Source of the DNA: Hevea brasiliensis
Lineage: Eukaryota > Streptophyta > Magnoliopsida > Malpighiales > Euphorbiaceae
Assembly: GCF_030052815.1 (NCBI RefSeq)
Contig: NC_079505.1
Span: 5,288,265 to 5,352,264 of the forward strand
Direction of reading: 5' to 3'
Length of the DNA: 64,000 bases
The position numbers and the translations under genes were made by a program. Of the stretch, positions 49,996 to 61,696 are shown in pieces (within the stretch, counting starts at the first letter, position 1; each line of letters begins with the position of its first letter). Under the pieces are notes generated by a model. That model saw nothing but the letters and a program-made list of their open reading frames with translations, was not told the DNA's origin and made no database searches.

Positions 49996-51942
49996 AAACT
50001 CTTGCTTGTCCTCAAGCAAAATTTCATTGAAACTCATTTGGAAGGGAATAGAATCAGTCTTTGAAAACACAAAATTCACTAATCCAAACCACCAACTTAA
50101 CTCTAGCCACCAACATTCCAAATTCCCACCAGCCAAAGCACAAAGAATGAAGCAAGCACTCTCAACTATTACAGAATAGCTAAGAATTAACCAATCAACC
50201 CAAGCAACAATTACCAACCAGCTACAAGAGTTAATTGTGCCAAAACAAACCTAAATGAAATAGATAGCCAATGTGTCTCAAATAGATGGTGAGTAATGTA
50301 TGGAAGATTATATTGCCAAACCCATATGCAAGCATAAAAGATCTAACTCTACTAATGTAACAAGCATTTTTCAAAGAATCATTAGGTCTTTTTAAGGGTT
50401 GTAATGGGGTCTAATAGGGTAAAATTGTGGTTAACAAAGAAAGGGAATAAGGTAAACAAAATATGAAAATAATATTAATCATGAAACTCAAAGTGCATCC
50501 ATTTTTTTTTTTTTTTTTTTTTAAATCAAGAGGAAAGAAATTCACAATGAATCTCAAGTGCTATCACAATGATTATACAAAGGGACTACTTTTTATGCTT
50601 ATTTATTTTATTTTGATTTTGTATGTGTCCCTATTTCATGTCACACCCAAAATTACCTTTGGGATATTTTGGTGACCTTTTCTACTTTTCACAATTATTC
50701 TAGCACTTTTCAAGATGTTTCAATCCTCTGAGATTTTTTTTTTTATTTTTATTTTTATATTATCATTTTTTTATGCACTTAATTGCTAAAATACTATTCT
50801 CATAGATAGGTGGTAGTGTTTAGGTTTAATGGCTAGGTAAATGATTTGGGTTCCAAAGAAATTAGGGATTTAAGGTTCAAGGGGGTTTGCAAGGGTTAAA
50901 ATGAAATTAAGGTAGGTTAAGGCTAAATGTGAGGTTTAAAATATGAAGAAATGCCTAAATCATATTCTTATCAAATGCAAGTTAAAAATTTCGCTTTGAA
51001 AGATCTAAGATGCTTGTTCTAGGAATGGTGAGACGACAATGACCATTTTCTTTCTTAAAGGCTTATCCAGACACTCAAAACTCAAAATAACTAATCAGAA
51101 TCTGTATTCCTAGATGAATGTATTAATTTTCAGCTATTAAGTAAGAGAAAGAATAATGCTTAAGACTTTGTACCCAGCTGGAACTTTCATTCCACTAACC
51201 ATCTAAAGGCAAGTTGGTTTGCTTGAATAAGTGGCTTATGGAGTTCAAAGACTGGTTTAAAAAATCCAAAAATTTTAAATGAAATGCATGAATGTAAATG
51301 TATGATGAATCTATATGCAACTAAGTACTAAGTATATATGAAGCTATATGCAGTGTAAATATGTGAATATGTACAAGTATGAGTGTGTCGCTATATGCAA
51401 ATGAAAAAGGAAAAATAATTTTTGCAAAAAATTTACCCTCTCCCCCATACTCAGAATGAACATTGTCCTCAATGTTAAAAGGGTGCAAGGAATGGGATAA
51501 TTGGGCTATATGTGCATAGAGAATTATTACCCTGTTGCATAAGCGATAGCACAACTTGTGTTGACAGTGACACAAGCTGAGATGAGAATTATTACCTCAT
51601 TGAAGTGCAGCCAATTTAATTAGATAAAATGTGGACAGCTGCTGCACTCATTGCAAAAGAAACAGTGCAATGGAATCCATTAAATCGATTAATCTCAAAA
51701 ATTTGGAATAGGGAAGTTAAGCGCAGATAATATAATTATCAAGTGTAAATTCTGAAAGAGCATATTAAAGCAAGTGAGCAATGTACTAAAAACATAAAAG
51801 AAAAATGTATGTTATGAGGAACTAAAAAAAACTGAATAAGTAAATGGTTAAAATAAAAACAACACAAGCAAAATATTAACAAGTTCAAAATACTAATTAA
51901 CGAAATTAAAGACATGAAATGTAAATGGAGAATAAAAGCTGG
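49996..51942 (-). other. Athila non-coding 3' region
   Basis: About 1.9 kb between the ATHILA-type ORF and the polypurine tract. It is AT-rich with homopolymer T runs near 50503 and 50729. I see no conserved ORF. Long untranslated 3' regions are usual in this lineage. Confidence 0.7.
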
Positions 51943-53283
51943 TCAGTCGGGTATGAGAAGTCCTTTGCCCTTGCCATCTTGTGACGGTGGTGGTGCTTGT
52001 GGTGGCTGCTGTGGAGAGAGAATGTTCAAAATCAGTGCTTGGTTTGTTTCGATCTTCTCCAGCTTAGCTCGCATGACTTTCAATTCATCTTGCATTTCAG
52101 CACTTCGATCCAAATATATGTCAGCTAAATCTCGTAGTGTCTGAAAATTGACCTCTGTAATTTGCCGAAAAGAATAGATCTCATCACTGAGATTCTCCAT
52201 GAATGTCAAAAGAGTTGCTATGGATGGTCCAGAAGCAGTTGATGAAGCAGGTTGAGCGGCTGGTGGAGCTCGGCGTGAAGGTTGTGTGGGAGGCTGCACA
52301 AATGGTCGCTCAGATTCTGAGGAGGAACTAATGGCAGTGGGAGAACCAGGTGGTTTGTCTGTTAGTGCAGGAATCTCATACTGCTTGGTAGCTTCATTTT
52401 TGATACAAAATTTTTGGTTGGCAAGATGAGGTCCATCCAAAAATAACAAACCAGTAGGAAGAGCAGGACACTTGTGCATTTGAGGATTAAACCCAAAATA
52501 ATGTGCAATAGGTGTGACCAAGCCTCCAAAGACAATACTACCAGTACCCCTAGTGGTCTGGCGAATCACATGGCGGCAGAAATAATAACCAGGGGAAGCC
52601 TTTCTGCCAGTTTTTGCACACCACAAAAAGAATAGATCATACTGTGACATTGTGCCAACACTGGATCCTCTGCCTAAAATTGTATTTGCAATTAGGCGCT
52701 GAAGCAATCTCAAGGCATGGTTCTCAATTTTGGAGGCTTTACTGTGTCCTGGTTTGAAGTTGCCGGCTGAAGGTGCAATGCGCTTCCAAAATTCACACGC
52801 ATTATAGTCCCATTGGTTAGTAGGTATTTTGAACAGACCATCAGGGGGAAAGCCAAAGATATGGTGAAAATTATCCATAGACAGCACCCTATCTTGACCA
52901 AGGCATCTAAAATGGATCGTCAAGTCATTGTCCAAAGCAATTTTATGCTCATTAGTGGACAGGGAGGCCAGAAATTCCTGCACTAAAATGGGGTAGACCA
53001 GTTCCTGTTTATGTGCAAATCGCACCCAACCTAAAGCATCTAACAGAGACTGCATTTCATCATAAATCTTCAAGGTTTTAAGTGTAGACACATCCAAATA
53101 CCTTGTTTGAATCATTTGTCGGGCTGCAACCCTTGCCTTATTTTTCTTCATTTTGGCAGTAGGTAGTGTCCAATGTATAGCAGTAGGCGAAGAGGAAGGG
53201 AATGCAAGGTTACCTCTAGATGTACCGGGGCGCTTGACCGCTGATTTCGGAATGCCACGTCGGTCAGCAGGCGCGGCGGGCAT
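51943..53283 (-). CDS. ATHILA ORF-1-type protein, env-position ORF
   Basis: A 446-residue ORF downstream of pol. It carries the features I know from 'ATHILA ORF-1' proteins: TRYLDVSTLKTLKIYDEM (about 80-97), VYPILVQEFLASL-like, IFGFP, GHSKASKI, and QRLIANTILGRG followed by a YFCRH segment. A proline/serine-rich linker (about 310-350) leads to a helical C-terminus with repeated EL/KLEKIE, probably coiled coil. Athila elements carry this gene in the position of a retroviral env; its function is not established and I see no clear membrane span. Proline- and serine-rich sequence in another frame upstream (53328-53510) may be its N-terminus after a frameshift. The first 400 bp are GC-rich compared with the surroundings. 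Confidence 0.8.
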   Translation of the reverse strand: MPAAPADRRGIPKSAVKRPGTSRGNLAFPSSSPTAIHWTLPTAKMKKNKARVAARQMIQTRYLDVSTLKTLKIYDEMQSLLDALGWVRFAHKQELVYPILVQEFLASLSTNEHKIALDNDLTIHFRCLGQDRVLSMDNFHHIFGFPPDGLFKIPTNQWDYNACEFWKRIAPSAGNFKPGHSKASKIENHALRLLQRLIANTILGRGSSVGTMSQYDLFFLWCAKTGRKASPGYYFCRHVIRQTTRGTGSIVFGGLVTPIAHYFGFNPQMHKCPALPTGLLFLDGPHLANQKFCIKNEATKQYEIPALTDKPPGSPTAISSSSESERPFVQPPTQPSRRAPPAAQPASSTASGPSIATLLTFMENLSDEIYSFRQITEVNFQTLRDLADIYLDRSAEMQDELKVMRAKLEKIETNQALILNILSPQQPPQAPPPSQDGKGKGLLIPD

Positions 53284-53327
53284 TGGAGGCGGGCTTGGGG
53301 GTTGTTGTGCGGCTGGTTCGGGTTGTT

Positions 53328-53510
53328 TCAGCCGCCACTCGATTTGTGAGGTTTGATACTTTTCGCCTTTTTCTTTTTGAGTGTGGCGATCGGAGCATCA
53401 GCAGAATGGGCCGGCGATGGGTCGGCGTGCATGGGTGGGGTGGTTTGGGGCTGCGGTGCGTGTGAGGAGTGGGGAGGCGAGTTTTCGAATGATAATGGAG
53501 AGTCGGTCAT
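53328..53510 (-). pseudogene. Possible frameshifted N-terminus of the ATHILA-type ORF
   Basis: A 60-residue frame rich in Pro, Ser, His and ending in a lysine cluster (KKKKAKSIK). It is offset by two bases from the 446-residue ORF and stops 45 bp upstream of it. The composition is like the N-terminal tails of ATHILA ORF proteins. Link is inferred. Confidence 0.4.
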
Positions 53511-54389
53511 GGTGAAATGGAGGGTCGTGATCGGGGAAAGAGAAATATGGGAAGAGTTGCGGCCGGTGAAGGCGACGGGAAAAATGGAGGTTACGGCAGG
53601 GAGGGTTGTGTCGGGGGCGATGTCGAGAGGAAGATGAAGGTAATGGGCTATCGGGTTAGGGTCTTTAGGTTTGGGTTGTGGGCTTGGGTATAGGCTTTTG
53701 GGTTTTGTTTGGATTTTAGGTTTAATTTCAGGCTTGGGCTGGTACGGTTTTAGGGCTTTGGGTTTGCTGCTAGCCCATTCCGGTGAAGGGAGTTTTTATC
53801 CCAAAAGGGTGCCCAGCGAACACAAGCGGCGACACAAGCAAAACCCGGTTATGTAATCTGCTGCCCAATTTGACCAAATTTCATAGCACCTAAAAAAATT
53901 GAAACAAATTAGATTTCAAATAATTAAACCTTCATAACATGAATTCTAATTGTCCAACTTGTTGTGTTCATCAAATACTCGCACAAAATAATTTTTTCAA
54001 AGCACCAATTCACACACCATATTCAAATAATTTTCTTGTTAAACCAAGATGTTAATATTTGGAAAAAATTTTATCTTGAAATTAACCAAAAGGGCAATGA
54101 ATCCAGCAATATGAACCAGCAAATATTCAACAAAAGAGAGATGAAAATTATAAGTGAACAAATCAAAAAACTAAAATTTAAAGCTAAAATTTAAAGCTAA
54201 AAAAAATAAAATTTTTATTGCTCATTTGCTTGCAATACATTGCATCCCATCTGCACAAGGAAATTAGAACAATGTTAAACTCTAAATACGGAGTATATAA
54301 AAAACTTAAAACAAATGAAAGAAAAATTGGGAGTTATGCACAAAAATGCTAAGTTTAGGTCTTTAGCTTGACCATACTTACTCAAAATT
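53511..54389 (-). other. Athila internal spacer between pol and the env-position ORF
   Basis: No conserved ORF is seen. GC-rich to about 53800, then AT-rich. In Athila this gap carries splice signals for the downstream ORF, but none can be assigned with confidence here. Confidence 0.55.
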
Positions 54390-55760
54390 TCATGGAGAAT
54401 GAGAAAGATAGCAAGTTGCTATCTTCTCAATTGGCTCACCAACTGAATAGTGCCTCAACCTTTGCCCATTTACCTTGAAATTACCCGATTTTTCACCAAA
54501 AATTTCAACAGCACCATGGGGTAAAACTTTCACAATTTTGAATGGACCTGACCACCTTGATTTTAATTTTCCTGGAAAAAATTTCAACCTTGAATTGAAT
54601 AAGAGAACCAAATCTCCTTCTTTTAAGTCCTTTTTCTTGATATGCTTATCATGCCATTTTTTAGTTCTTTCTTTATAGATCCTAGCATTTTCATAAGCAT
54701 CAAGTCTCAATTCTTCTAATTCATCAAGTTGCAAAAGTCTTTTATGTCCAGCAGCTTGTAAATCAAAATTGATTGCTCTAATGGCCCAATAAGCTTTGTG
54801 TTCTAACTCTACGGGCAAATGGCATGATTTCCCAAAAACTAACCTATAAGGTGTAGTTCCTATGGGGGTTTTAAATGCTGTTCTATATGCCCAAAGAGTG
54901 TCATCTAATTTAAGGGACCAATCTTTTCTGGACTTATTGTGATTTTCTCCAAGATTTGCTTGATTTCTCTATTTGTGATTTCTACTTGGCCATTTGTTTG
55001 AGGGTGATATGGTGTGGCAATCCTATGCTTTACCCCATATTTTCTCATCAATTTTTCAAATTGGTGGTTGCAAAAATGGCTACCACCATCACTGATTATG
55101 GCACGTGGGGCACCAAACTTGGTCAAAACAAAATTTTTTAGAAATTTTACCACAACTTTTGCATCATTGGTAGGTGTAGCAATAGCTTCTACCCATTTAG
55201 ATACATAGTCCACCCCTACCAAGATATATTTATTTCCATAAGAAGATGGAAATGGCCCCATGAAATCAATTCCCCACACATCAAATAATTCAACTTCTAA
55301 TATGGATTGTTGAGGCATCTCATCTCTTTTGGAAATGTTGCCTACCCTTTGACACCTATCACACTTGCTTACAAAGTCTCTCACATGTTTAAACATTTTA
55401 GGCCAATAAAAACCTGATGTCAAGACTTTTTCAACAGTTTTTGAGACACTAAAATGACCACCATATTCAGAGGAATGACAATGGTAAATAACATCATGCA
55501 TTTCTTCCTCTGGTATACATCTCCTAATTATTCCATCATTACATCTTCTAAACAAAAGAGGTTCTTCCCAAGAATAAAATTTAACATCATGCAAGAATCT
55601 TTTCTTTTCTTTGCCAAGATAAATCAGTGTGAGGACACCACAAGACAAGAAATTCACAATATCGACAAACCATGGAAGTGCAGAATTCAACATATACAAT
55701 CGCTCATTTATGAAAAATTCATCAATTGGCACAATTTCATCATCTTTATTTTCGGTTTTA
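54390..55760 (-). pseudogene. Athila integrase, frameshifted
   Basis: It reads from about 55760 down to 54390 in two frames. The zinc-binding part has H..H and C..C pairs ([11 protein letters not shown] and KCDRCQR). The catalytic core has WGIDFMGPF (Asp), ISDGGSHF (Asp) and [12 protein letters not shown] (Glu), so the DDE triad is present. A frameshift at about 54945-54960 separates the core from the C-terminal part ([21 protein letters not shown], the GPF/Y module). A further shift near 55740 separates it from RNase H. Confidence 0.9.
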
Positions 55761-57405
55761 TCCTAGAAAGGTGATCAGCCACCACATTCTCAACACCCTT
55801 TTTATCTCTTATTTCCAAATCAAATTCTTGAAGTAACAATATCCATCTAATCAACCTAGATTTAGCTTCTTTCTTGCTCATTAAATACTTTATTGCTGCA
55901 TGATCAGTGAAAACAATTACCTTTGAGTTGACCAAATAAGAACGGAATTTATTAAGTGCAAATACTACCGCAAGGAACTCCTTTTCAGTTGTAGCGTAAT
56001 TGACTTGGGCTTCATCAAGGGTTCGGCTTGCATAGTAAATTGCATAATGTTTCATATCTTCCGTGGCCAAGGACGGCTCAACGAGAAACTCACTTGCATC
56101 ACACATAATTTCGAATGGCAAAGTCCAATCCGGGGGTTGCATGATAGGAGCTGTTGTTAATGCCGTCTTTAACCTGCAAAAAGCAACCATACAATCTTGA
56201 TTAAAATCAAATTTAACATCATGATTCAAAAGATTTGTTAAGGGTTTAGCAAGTTTAGAAAAATCCTGAATAAATCGCCGGTAAAACCCGGCATGTCCAA
56301 GGAAACTTCGCACTCCTTTTACAGTGGTTGGAGGGGGCATTTTTTCAATAATTTCTATTTTGGCTCTATCCACTTCAATTCCCCTATTTGAGATTAAATG
56401 CCCTAAAACGATCCCTTCTTGGACCATAAAGTGGCATTTCTCCCAATTCAATACTAGGTCATTATCAGCACATCTCTGCAAAATTTTAGACAAATTAGTC
56501 AAGCATGAATCAAAATTAGTGCCATAAACTGAAAAGTCATCCATGAAGACCTCCATAATTTCTTCAATAAAATCAGAAAAAATGGCCATCATGCACCTTT
56601 GAAATGTGCCAGGTGCATTACACAATCCGAATGGCATCCTTCGATAGGCAAAGGTGCCATAGGGACAGGTAAAGGTAGTTTTTTCTTGGTCATCAGGATG
56701 TATTGGAATTTGAAAGAAACCAGAATATCCATCTAAGTAACAAAAGAATGAATGCTTGGCTAATCTCTCTAACATTTGATCCATAAAAGGAAGGGGAAAA
56801 TGGTCTTTTCTTGTAGCATTGTTCAACTTCCTATAGTCTATGCACATTCTCCAACTATACTTGATTCTAGTGGGTATCAATTCATTATTCTCATTTTTAA
56901 CAATGTCACCCCACCTTTTTTGGTACAACATGCACAGGACTAACCCACTCCTTTATCGGAAATAGGGTAAATAATTCCAGACTAGTAATTTTAGGATTTC
57001 CTTTTTCACAACATCCTTCATTGTAGGATTCAATCTTCTTTGGTGTTCAATGGAAGGTTTACTATTTGGCTCAAGGAAAATCCTATGCATACAAACTGTT
57101 GGACTAATTCCCTTTATATCATCAATTGCATAACCCAAAACTCTCTTATATTTTCTCAAAACTCTCAACAATTTGTCAATCTCAATATCAGTCAAACATG
57201 CATTAATTATAACAGGATATGTTTCATTGGGTCCAAGAAAAGCATACCTGAGGTTGGAAGGAAGAGGTTTAAGATCTACCTTTGGGGCATCCTCTACCTT
57301 TAATGATGGTGGTTTGATCTCCAGATTTTGTACTCCTTCAAGTTGAAAAATTGTGGCTTCAGGATGTGGTGGAGAGCTTTCCACGTATTGCGCAAAAATA
57401 GGCAT
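55708..57405 (-). pseudogene. Athila reverse transcriptase and RNase H, frameshifted
   Basis: 57405-56953 holds the pre-RT region (DIKGISPTVCMHRI, HQRRLNPTMKDVVKKEI). Between about 56975 and 56880 several small indels and a stop break the frame. The RT core continues in 56931-55708: [27 protein letters not shown] and the catalytic FMDD ([11 protein letters not shown]), then [10 protein letters not shown]. RNase H follows ([36 protein letters not shown]). All catalytic motifs are recognisable but the protein cannot be made as one polyprotein. Confidence 0.93.
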
Positions 57406-57440
57406 GTTGTGATGATCCTCATCAATGCTCCCACCTTGGA

Positions 57441-58697
57441 CTAAGCAATTTTAAAGAGGGTCTTGTGGCTGACTTTGTCCAAATGCTCTTGAACAATCTC
57501 ATCAATAATGTCTACCCGCAAACAAGACTCAACTTCTTCATGTTTCCTTTTCATGGCTGGATTGATGTTGAATATCATTTGATCATCTCCCACTCTAAGT
57601 GTCAATTGCTCACCCTTTACATCAATTAATGCACCAGCTGTTGCCAAAAAGGGTCTTCCCAATAAGATAGGAACTTTTGTGTCTTCTTCCATATCTAAAA
57701 TGACAAAATCCACCGGAATGTAGAATTTCCCAACCTTGATAGGCACATTTTCAAGAATGCCTTCCGGATACTTAATTGAACGGTCAGCTAATGAAAGATA
57801 CATGTTTGTGGGCTTCAACTCTCCCATATTCAACTTCTCATATATTGAAAGTGGCATTAGGCTGACGCTAGCTCCAAGGTCACATAAGGCATTTGCCACA
57901 CAATTATCACCAATATGACAAGGGATGGAAAACACACCCGGATCTTTGAGTTTGGGAGGTAACTTCTTCTGAATTATAGCACTGCATTGCTCTCCCAAGT
58001 TGATGGTGTCATAATCTTCTAGCCTTCTCTTGTTGGAAAGAATCTCCTTCAAAAACTTGGCATAACTTGGCATTTGGGATAGTGCCTCAGTGAATGGCAC
58101 ATTGATATACAATTTCTTTAGCATTTCAAGGAACTTGCCAAATTGTTTGTCTAGCTTGTGCTTGATGAATCTTTGAGGGTAGGGAAGGGTGGGCTTATAA
58201 GGTTCAGGTGGGATGTATGGTTTTTCTCCCTCATCTTGCTCACTTTTGCTTTCTTCTTCTTTTTCATTTTTCTTGCTCTCAACTGAATTTTCTTCTTTTG
58301 TGCTCTCTTTTTCTTCTCTCTTGTTTTCACTTTCTTGACCAACTTTTTTACCACTTCTCAAGGTTACAGCCTTACATTGTTCATGAGGGTTTTGTGGTTG
58401 GCTAGGTAGTTTCCCATAGGAATTGCTTCCTGATGAGCTTGCTTGTTGCGCCAATTGAGTCTCCAACATGCGGTTGTGGACTTGTAATTGATCCATGGTT
58501 TGTCTCATGTGTTGCATTTCTTCCTCCAATTTGCTATTCATTTTGCTTTGTTCAGCAAAAAATTTCTCCATCATGCTTTCCAAGGTTGGCTTCGGTTCAT
58601 GAGGTGGAAGGGATTGTTGTGATCTTGCTTGATATCCAGGTGGTGGTTGTCTTGTGGGCTGAAATTGAGACTGAAATTGAGGTCTATTCTGCTGCAC
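57441..58697 (-). CDS. Athila gag C-terminus and aspartic protease
   Basis: About 418 codons open. A glutamine-rich and then highly charged Glu/Lys region (about 1-180) leads to the protease with LCDLGASVSLMP (active-site Asp, about residue 272) and VPILLGRPFLATAGA (about 345). It lies in the same frame as gag but is separated from it by one TAA (plus 58752-58754). No in-frame ATG lies near its start, so it is not an independent gene but the continuation of gag. The frame ends in a stop at 57441 where the polyprotein should run on. Confidence 0.88.
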   Translation of the reverse strand: MQQNRPQFQSQFQPTRQPPPGYQARSQQSLPPHEPKPTLESMMEKFFAEQSKMNSKLEEEMQHMRQTMDQLQVHNRMLETQLAQQASSSGSNSYGKLPSQPQNPHEQCKAVTLRSGKKVGQESENKREEKESTKEENSVESKKNEKEEESKSEQDEGEKPYIPPEPYKPTLPYPQRFIKHKLDKQFGKFLEMLKKLYINVPFTEALSQMPSYAKFLKEILSNKRRLEDYDTINLGEQCSAIIQKKLPPKLKDPGVFSIPCHIGDNCVANALCDLGASVSLMPLSIYEKLNMGELKPTNMYLSLADRSIKYPEGILENVPIKVGKFYIPVDFVILDMEEDTKVPILLGRPFLATAGALIDVKGEQLTLRVGDDQMIFNINPAMKRKHEEVESCLRVDIIDEIVQEHLDKVSHKTLFKIA

Positions 58698-58751
58698 ATG
58701 CTGCTGGTTATGAGCATAATTTGAGCTTTGGCCTTGTTGAGCAAAAGTTGC

Positions 58752-59927
58752 TTATGGTCTCCATGTTGAGTTGTTCATATTAGAATAAGAATTTCCCATA
58801 GGTTTCTGTTGATAACCTCCTGCATAAGCAGCTTGTTCTTGCAAATAATCATCTCCATAAGAAGAGTAATCAACTCCACAACTTTGAGTTCCATCTGTGA
58901 AGGCAACTTGTTGCATAGTTGTAGGAGTTGAGGTTGTTGCCTTTGTGCAAAAATCACTAAGAAGCTGAGTCAACTGGTCAAATCTTGCATTCATGTAGCT
59001 AACTGAGTCTAGTTCATAGATCCCAGCTTTCTTTGGCTCAAGTGCTCTAGGATTTCCCCATAAATGGGTATTATGAGCAATCTTTTCTAATAGATCATAG
59101 CATTCTTCACTTGTCATTCTCATGAAATCTCCTCCTGCTTGTGAATCAATTGTGTTTCTTATGGCTGGAGTAACTCTGGTGTAGAAATTCTGAACAATCA
59201 TCCATTTGGGTATTTCATGATGAGGACATTGCCTTTCAAGCTCCTTAAATCTCATCCAAGATTCATACAAAGTTTCATCATCTCTTGGTTTAAAAGCTAC
59301 CATCAGATTCCTCAAATGAGTGGTTTTCCCAGGTGGGAAAAATTGAGATAGAAAAGCTTGAGATAGCTGCTCCCAAGTAGCTATAATAGCTTGTGGAAGT
59401 GAGTCATACCACTCCAATGCTGAATCCCGAAGAGAGAATGGAAATAAAGTGAGTCGAATCACTTCATCAGAAACTCCAGGCTGCCTTTGTGTGCCACATA
59501 TCATTAAAAATTTCTTCAAATGAGAATGAGGATTTTCAAGTGGGGTACCTCCAAATTGTGAATTCTGAACCATTTGAATAAGACCAGTTTTTAATTCAAA
59601 TTGATTAGCTCCAATAATAGGTCTGTTATCTCTCACATCAGTACATCTAGGAAAAGCATAATCTAACATGGATCTTCTTTGAGGATCATTTTGATTAACA
59701 ACAGCATTTTGATCGTTTTGCTCATTTCCTCCATTGTCTCCACCAATAGCTCTATTTTGATTCTCCATATTTTCTATTGTCTCCTCTTGCTCAAATATTT
59801 GTTGTTCTTCTTTTTCTGCTTCTTTTCTTCTTTTGTATTCCTTTTTGTTGGCTCGACAGAATTTTTCAATTTCAGGATTGAACAACAATTCGGTGTCGCT
59901 TGTGCTTTTCGATCGTCTCATAAACAA
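58752..59927 (-). CDS. Athila gag
   Basis: 391 codons. It starts MFMRRSKSTSDTELLF. The retrotransposon gag domain (about 110-250) includes NPHSHLKKFLMICGT, ALEWYDSLP and WEQLSQAFLSQFFP, followed by helical sequence with ECYDLLEKIAHNT. No zinc knuckle is seen, as is usual for this lineage. It ends in a TAA that sits in frame with the downstream protease, so a single substitution (probably CAA to TAA) may have split the gag-pro ORF. Gag forms the virus-like particle in related elements. Confidence 0.9.
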   Translation of the reverse strand: MFMRRSKSTSDTELLFNPEIEKFCRANKKEYKRRKEAEKEEQQIFEQEETIENMENQNRAIGGDNGGNEQNDQNAVVNQNDPQRRSMLDYAFPRCTDVRDNRPIIGANQFELKTGLIQMVQNSQFGGTPLENPHSHLKKFLMICGTQRQPGVSDEVIRLTLFPFSLRDSALEWYDSLPQAIIATWEQLSQAFLSQFFPPGKTTHLRNLMVAFKPRDDETLYESWMRFKELERQCPHHEIPKWMIVQNFYTRVTPAIRNTIDSQAGGDFMRMTSEECYDLLEKIAHNTHLWGNPRALEPKKAGIYELDSVSYMNARFDQLTQLLSDFCTKATTSTPTTMQQVAFTDGTQSCGVDYSSYGDDYLQEQAAYAGGYQQKPMGNSYSNMNNSTWRP

Positions 59928-60027
59928 GAAAAGTACCTGAAAAACACAAGGAACAATAGTGAAAATAAAAGAAAATAAAAATTCTAATCAGCTTAAAACA
60001 ATTAAAATCCAACTTAAAACAAACAAT

Positions 60028-60045
60028 TCCCCGGCAACGGCGCCA
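60028..60045 (-). promoter_or_regulatory. Primer binding site, tRNA-Asp type
   Basis: On the minus strand the 18 bases TGGCGCCGTTGCCGGGGA lie six bases inside the 5' LTR. They are the complement of the 3' end of plant tRNA-Asp, the usual Athila/Tat primer. Confidence 0.9.
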
Positions 60046-60051
60046 AAAACT

Positions 60052-61696
60052 TGATAACTGTATGTTGTGTCCGCAAGTGCACGGGTCACAGTAGTATAGT
60101 TTTAAAAATTGATATCGATCCCACAGGGAATTGTGCTTAAATTGGAAATAAAAGTATAAGCAAATTAGAATGAAAAAAATTAAAAGATATTAAAAATAAA
60201 ATCTAAAAATTAAAATTAAGACAAAAATTAAAGATGTAAAATGAAATTTGGAATTAAAATTGGTATTTGAGGAATTAAAACTAAATCAATCAATTAACTA
60301 AAATTAATTAAACTAGATTACCAAAAATTAATGTGGAATTTCTATTTATGAAATTTGAGAGGAATTAAATCTAAATTCAATAAAAATAAAAATAAAGTGA
60401 TTATAGAAATTGGATTTAAATTGGATTTAAACTGAAATTGCTATTTATGAGATTTGGAGGATTTAAATCTAAATTCAATGAAAATTAAATTGATTCTAGA
60501 GATTGGATTTTCAATATTGTTTGCATGTGATTTTTCCCTAATTTAGCCAAACACATGAGAATTGCAATTTTGAGGGAAATCAATTCTTAAATTTTTGAAA
60601 CCTTTTTCAAGCATCTCAAAATTGGTTTTCATTAAATCAAACCCTGTTTTCACGGTATTTCAAATCTAACAAAAACCCAATTAATGCTCTAATTGATTTT
60701 TGGAAAGTTCCCCTTTATCTTCTTAGCTTATTTCTAACACCAAGAAAATAAAGTTTATTGCAAGATTATCCATCCCCAATATTCACTTTTCAGTCCATCT
60801 ATTAAGGATTAAAACTTAACTTAATGAGGGCCCATTCATCAAGCAAGGAAATAAACACACAAGCAATAAATCAAAATATAACAATCTTCATTTAAATGGC
60901 TAAATCAGTTCAAAACCACAAAACAAATCAATATTTACAAACCCATCTCTAGAATCTCAATCAACTACTCACAAATCATTGTTTAAAAATAAACCCAAAT
61001 GAAGAAATGAAGAAATAATGGAAATGTAAGCTTAAAGGGGTAGAAAAACCCAGCAGATTTGCGTGAGGATCTCTGCAGAAAAGTGCTGAAACTTGATCCT
61101 TCTTTGCTTTGGAAGAAGATCTGAAGATGCTCCTCCCTTTCCCTCTTTCTATCTTTCTAAAAATGCCTCCCTTGCTCTCTATGGAAAGAAAGTGATAAAG
61201 GGCACTTTATATAGGCGAGGGGACTGTTCTAGAATGGGTAAAAAGGGGAAGGATCCAGAGAAAGTGAGGTAAAAAGGCTGGAGTAACGGAAATGCCACGT
61301 CAACAATTTTCCAGTAAAAATGACATAAGCCGAGTCAGTTGTGTCACGGGTTGTGTCGCTCTCGGCGTGGATATTTGACGATTGACACAACCTGCGACAT
61401 GAGCTACTTCGGTTGTGCTGCAGGTTGTGTCGCTCTCGGCCATTTTTTTTTTTTTTCTCAACTTCAAAATTTTTGCAATTCGATTTTAATCTCCTCCAAA
61501 TGGCTACTCTGATCAAAATACATCAAATTTCTCCAGATTTAACCTACAAAACAAATAAATTCTAAAAATTAAACTAAGAAATGTGAAAATTATAAAATTG
61601 ACTAAATATATACTAATATCTAAAATAATAGCTATGAATAAGGGTAAATTATGTGCAAAAATTACTCCTAAATGATGATCTAAAATGCATGCATCA
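60052..61696 (-). repeat. Athila LTR (5' LTR in element orientation)
   Basis: 1645 bp, near-identical to 48338-49980, with a few small indels (for example around 60416, 61062-61115 and 61258-61290). TATA box on the minus strand (plus coordinates 61205-61213) would drive transcription of the element. Confidence 0.95.

Larger units (their letters stand above)
48338..61696 (-). mobile_element. Athila-lineage Ty3 LTR retrotransposon, 13.36 kb
   Basis: Two LTRs (48338-49980 and 60052-61696, about 1.64 kb each, starting TGATAACTG and ending ATGCATCA in plus-strand view) bound the element. A 5-bp target duplication GTAAT (48333-48337 and 61697-61701) flanks it. Coding runs on the minus strand: gag, aspartic protease, RT, RNase H, integrase, then a separate ATHILA-type ORF. 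The primer site matches tRNA-Asp and a polypurine tract lies next to the other LTR. Length, LTR size, primer and ORF order fit Athila. LTR differences visible by eye are few (roughly 1 percent), so insertion is recent, yet pol is broken by stops and shifts. It is inserted antisense within the LRR exon of copy D. Confidence 0.95.

Noticed and set aside
54905..61696. Whole Athila read as a virus or novel mobile system
   Set aside because: LTRs, tRNA-Asp primer, polypurine tract and gag-pro-RT-RH-INT order identify a standard plant Athila retrotransposon.
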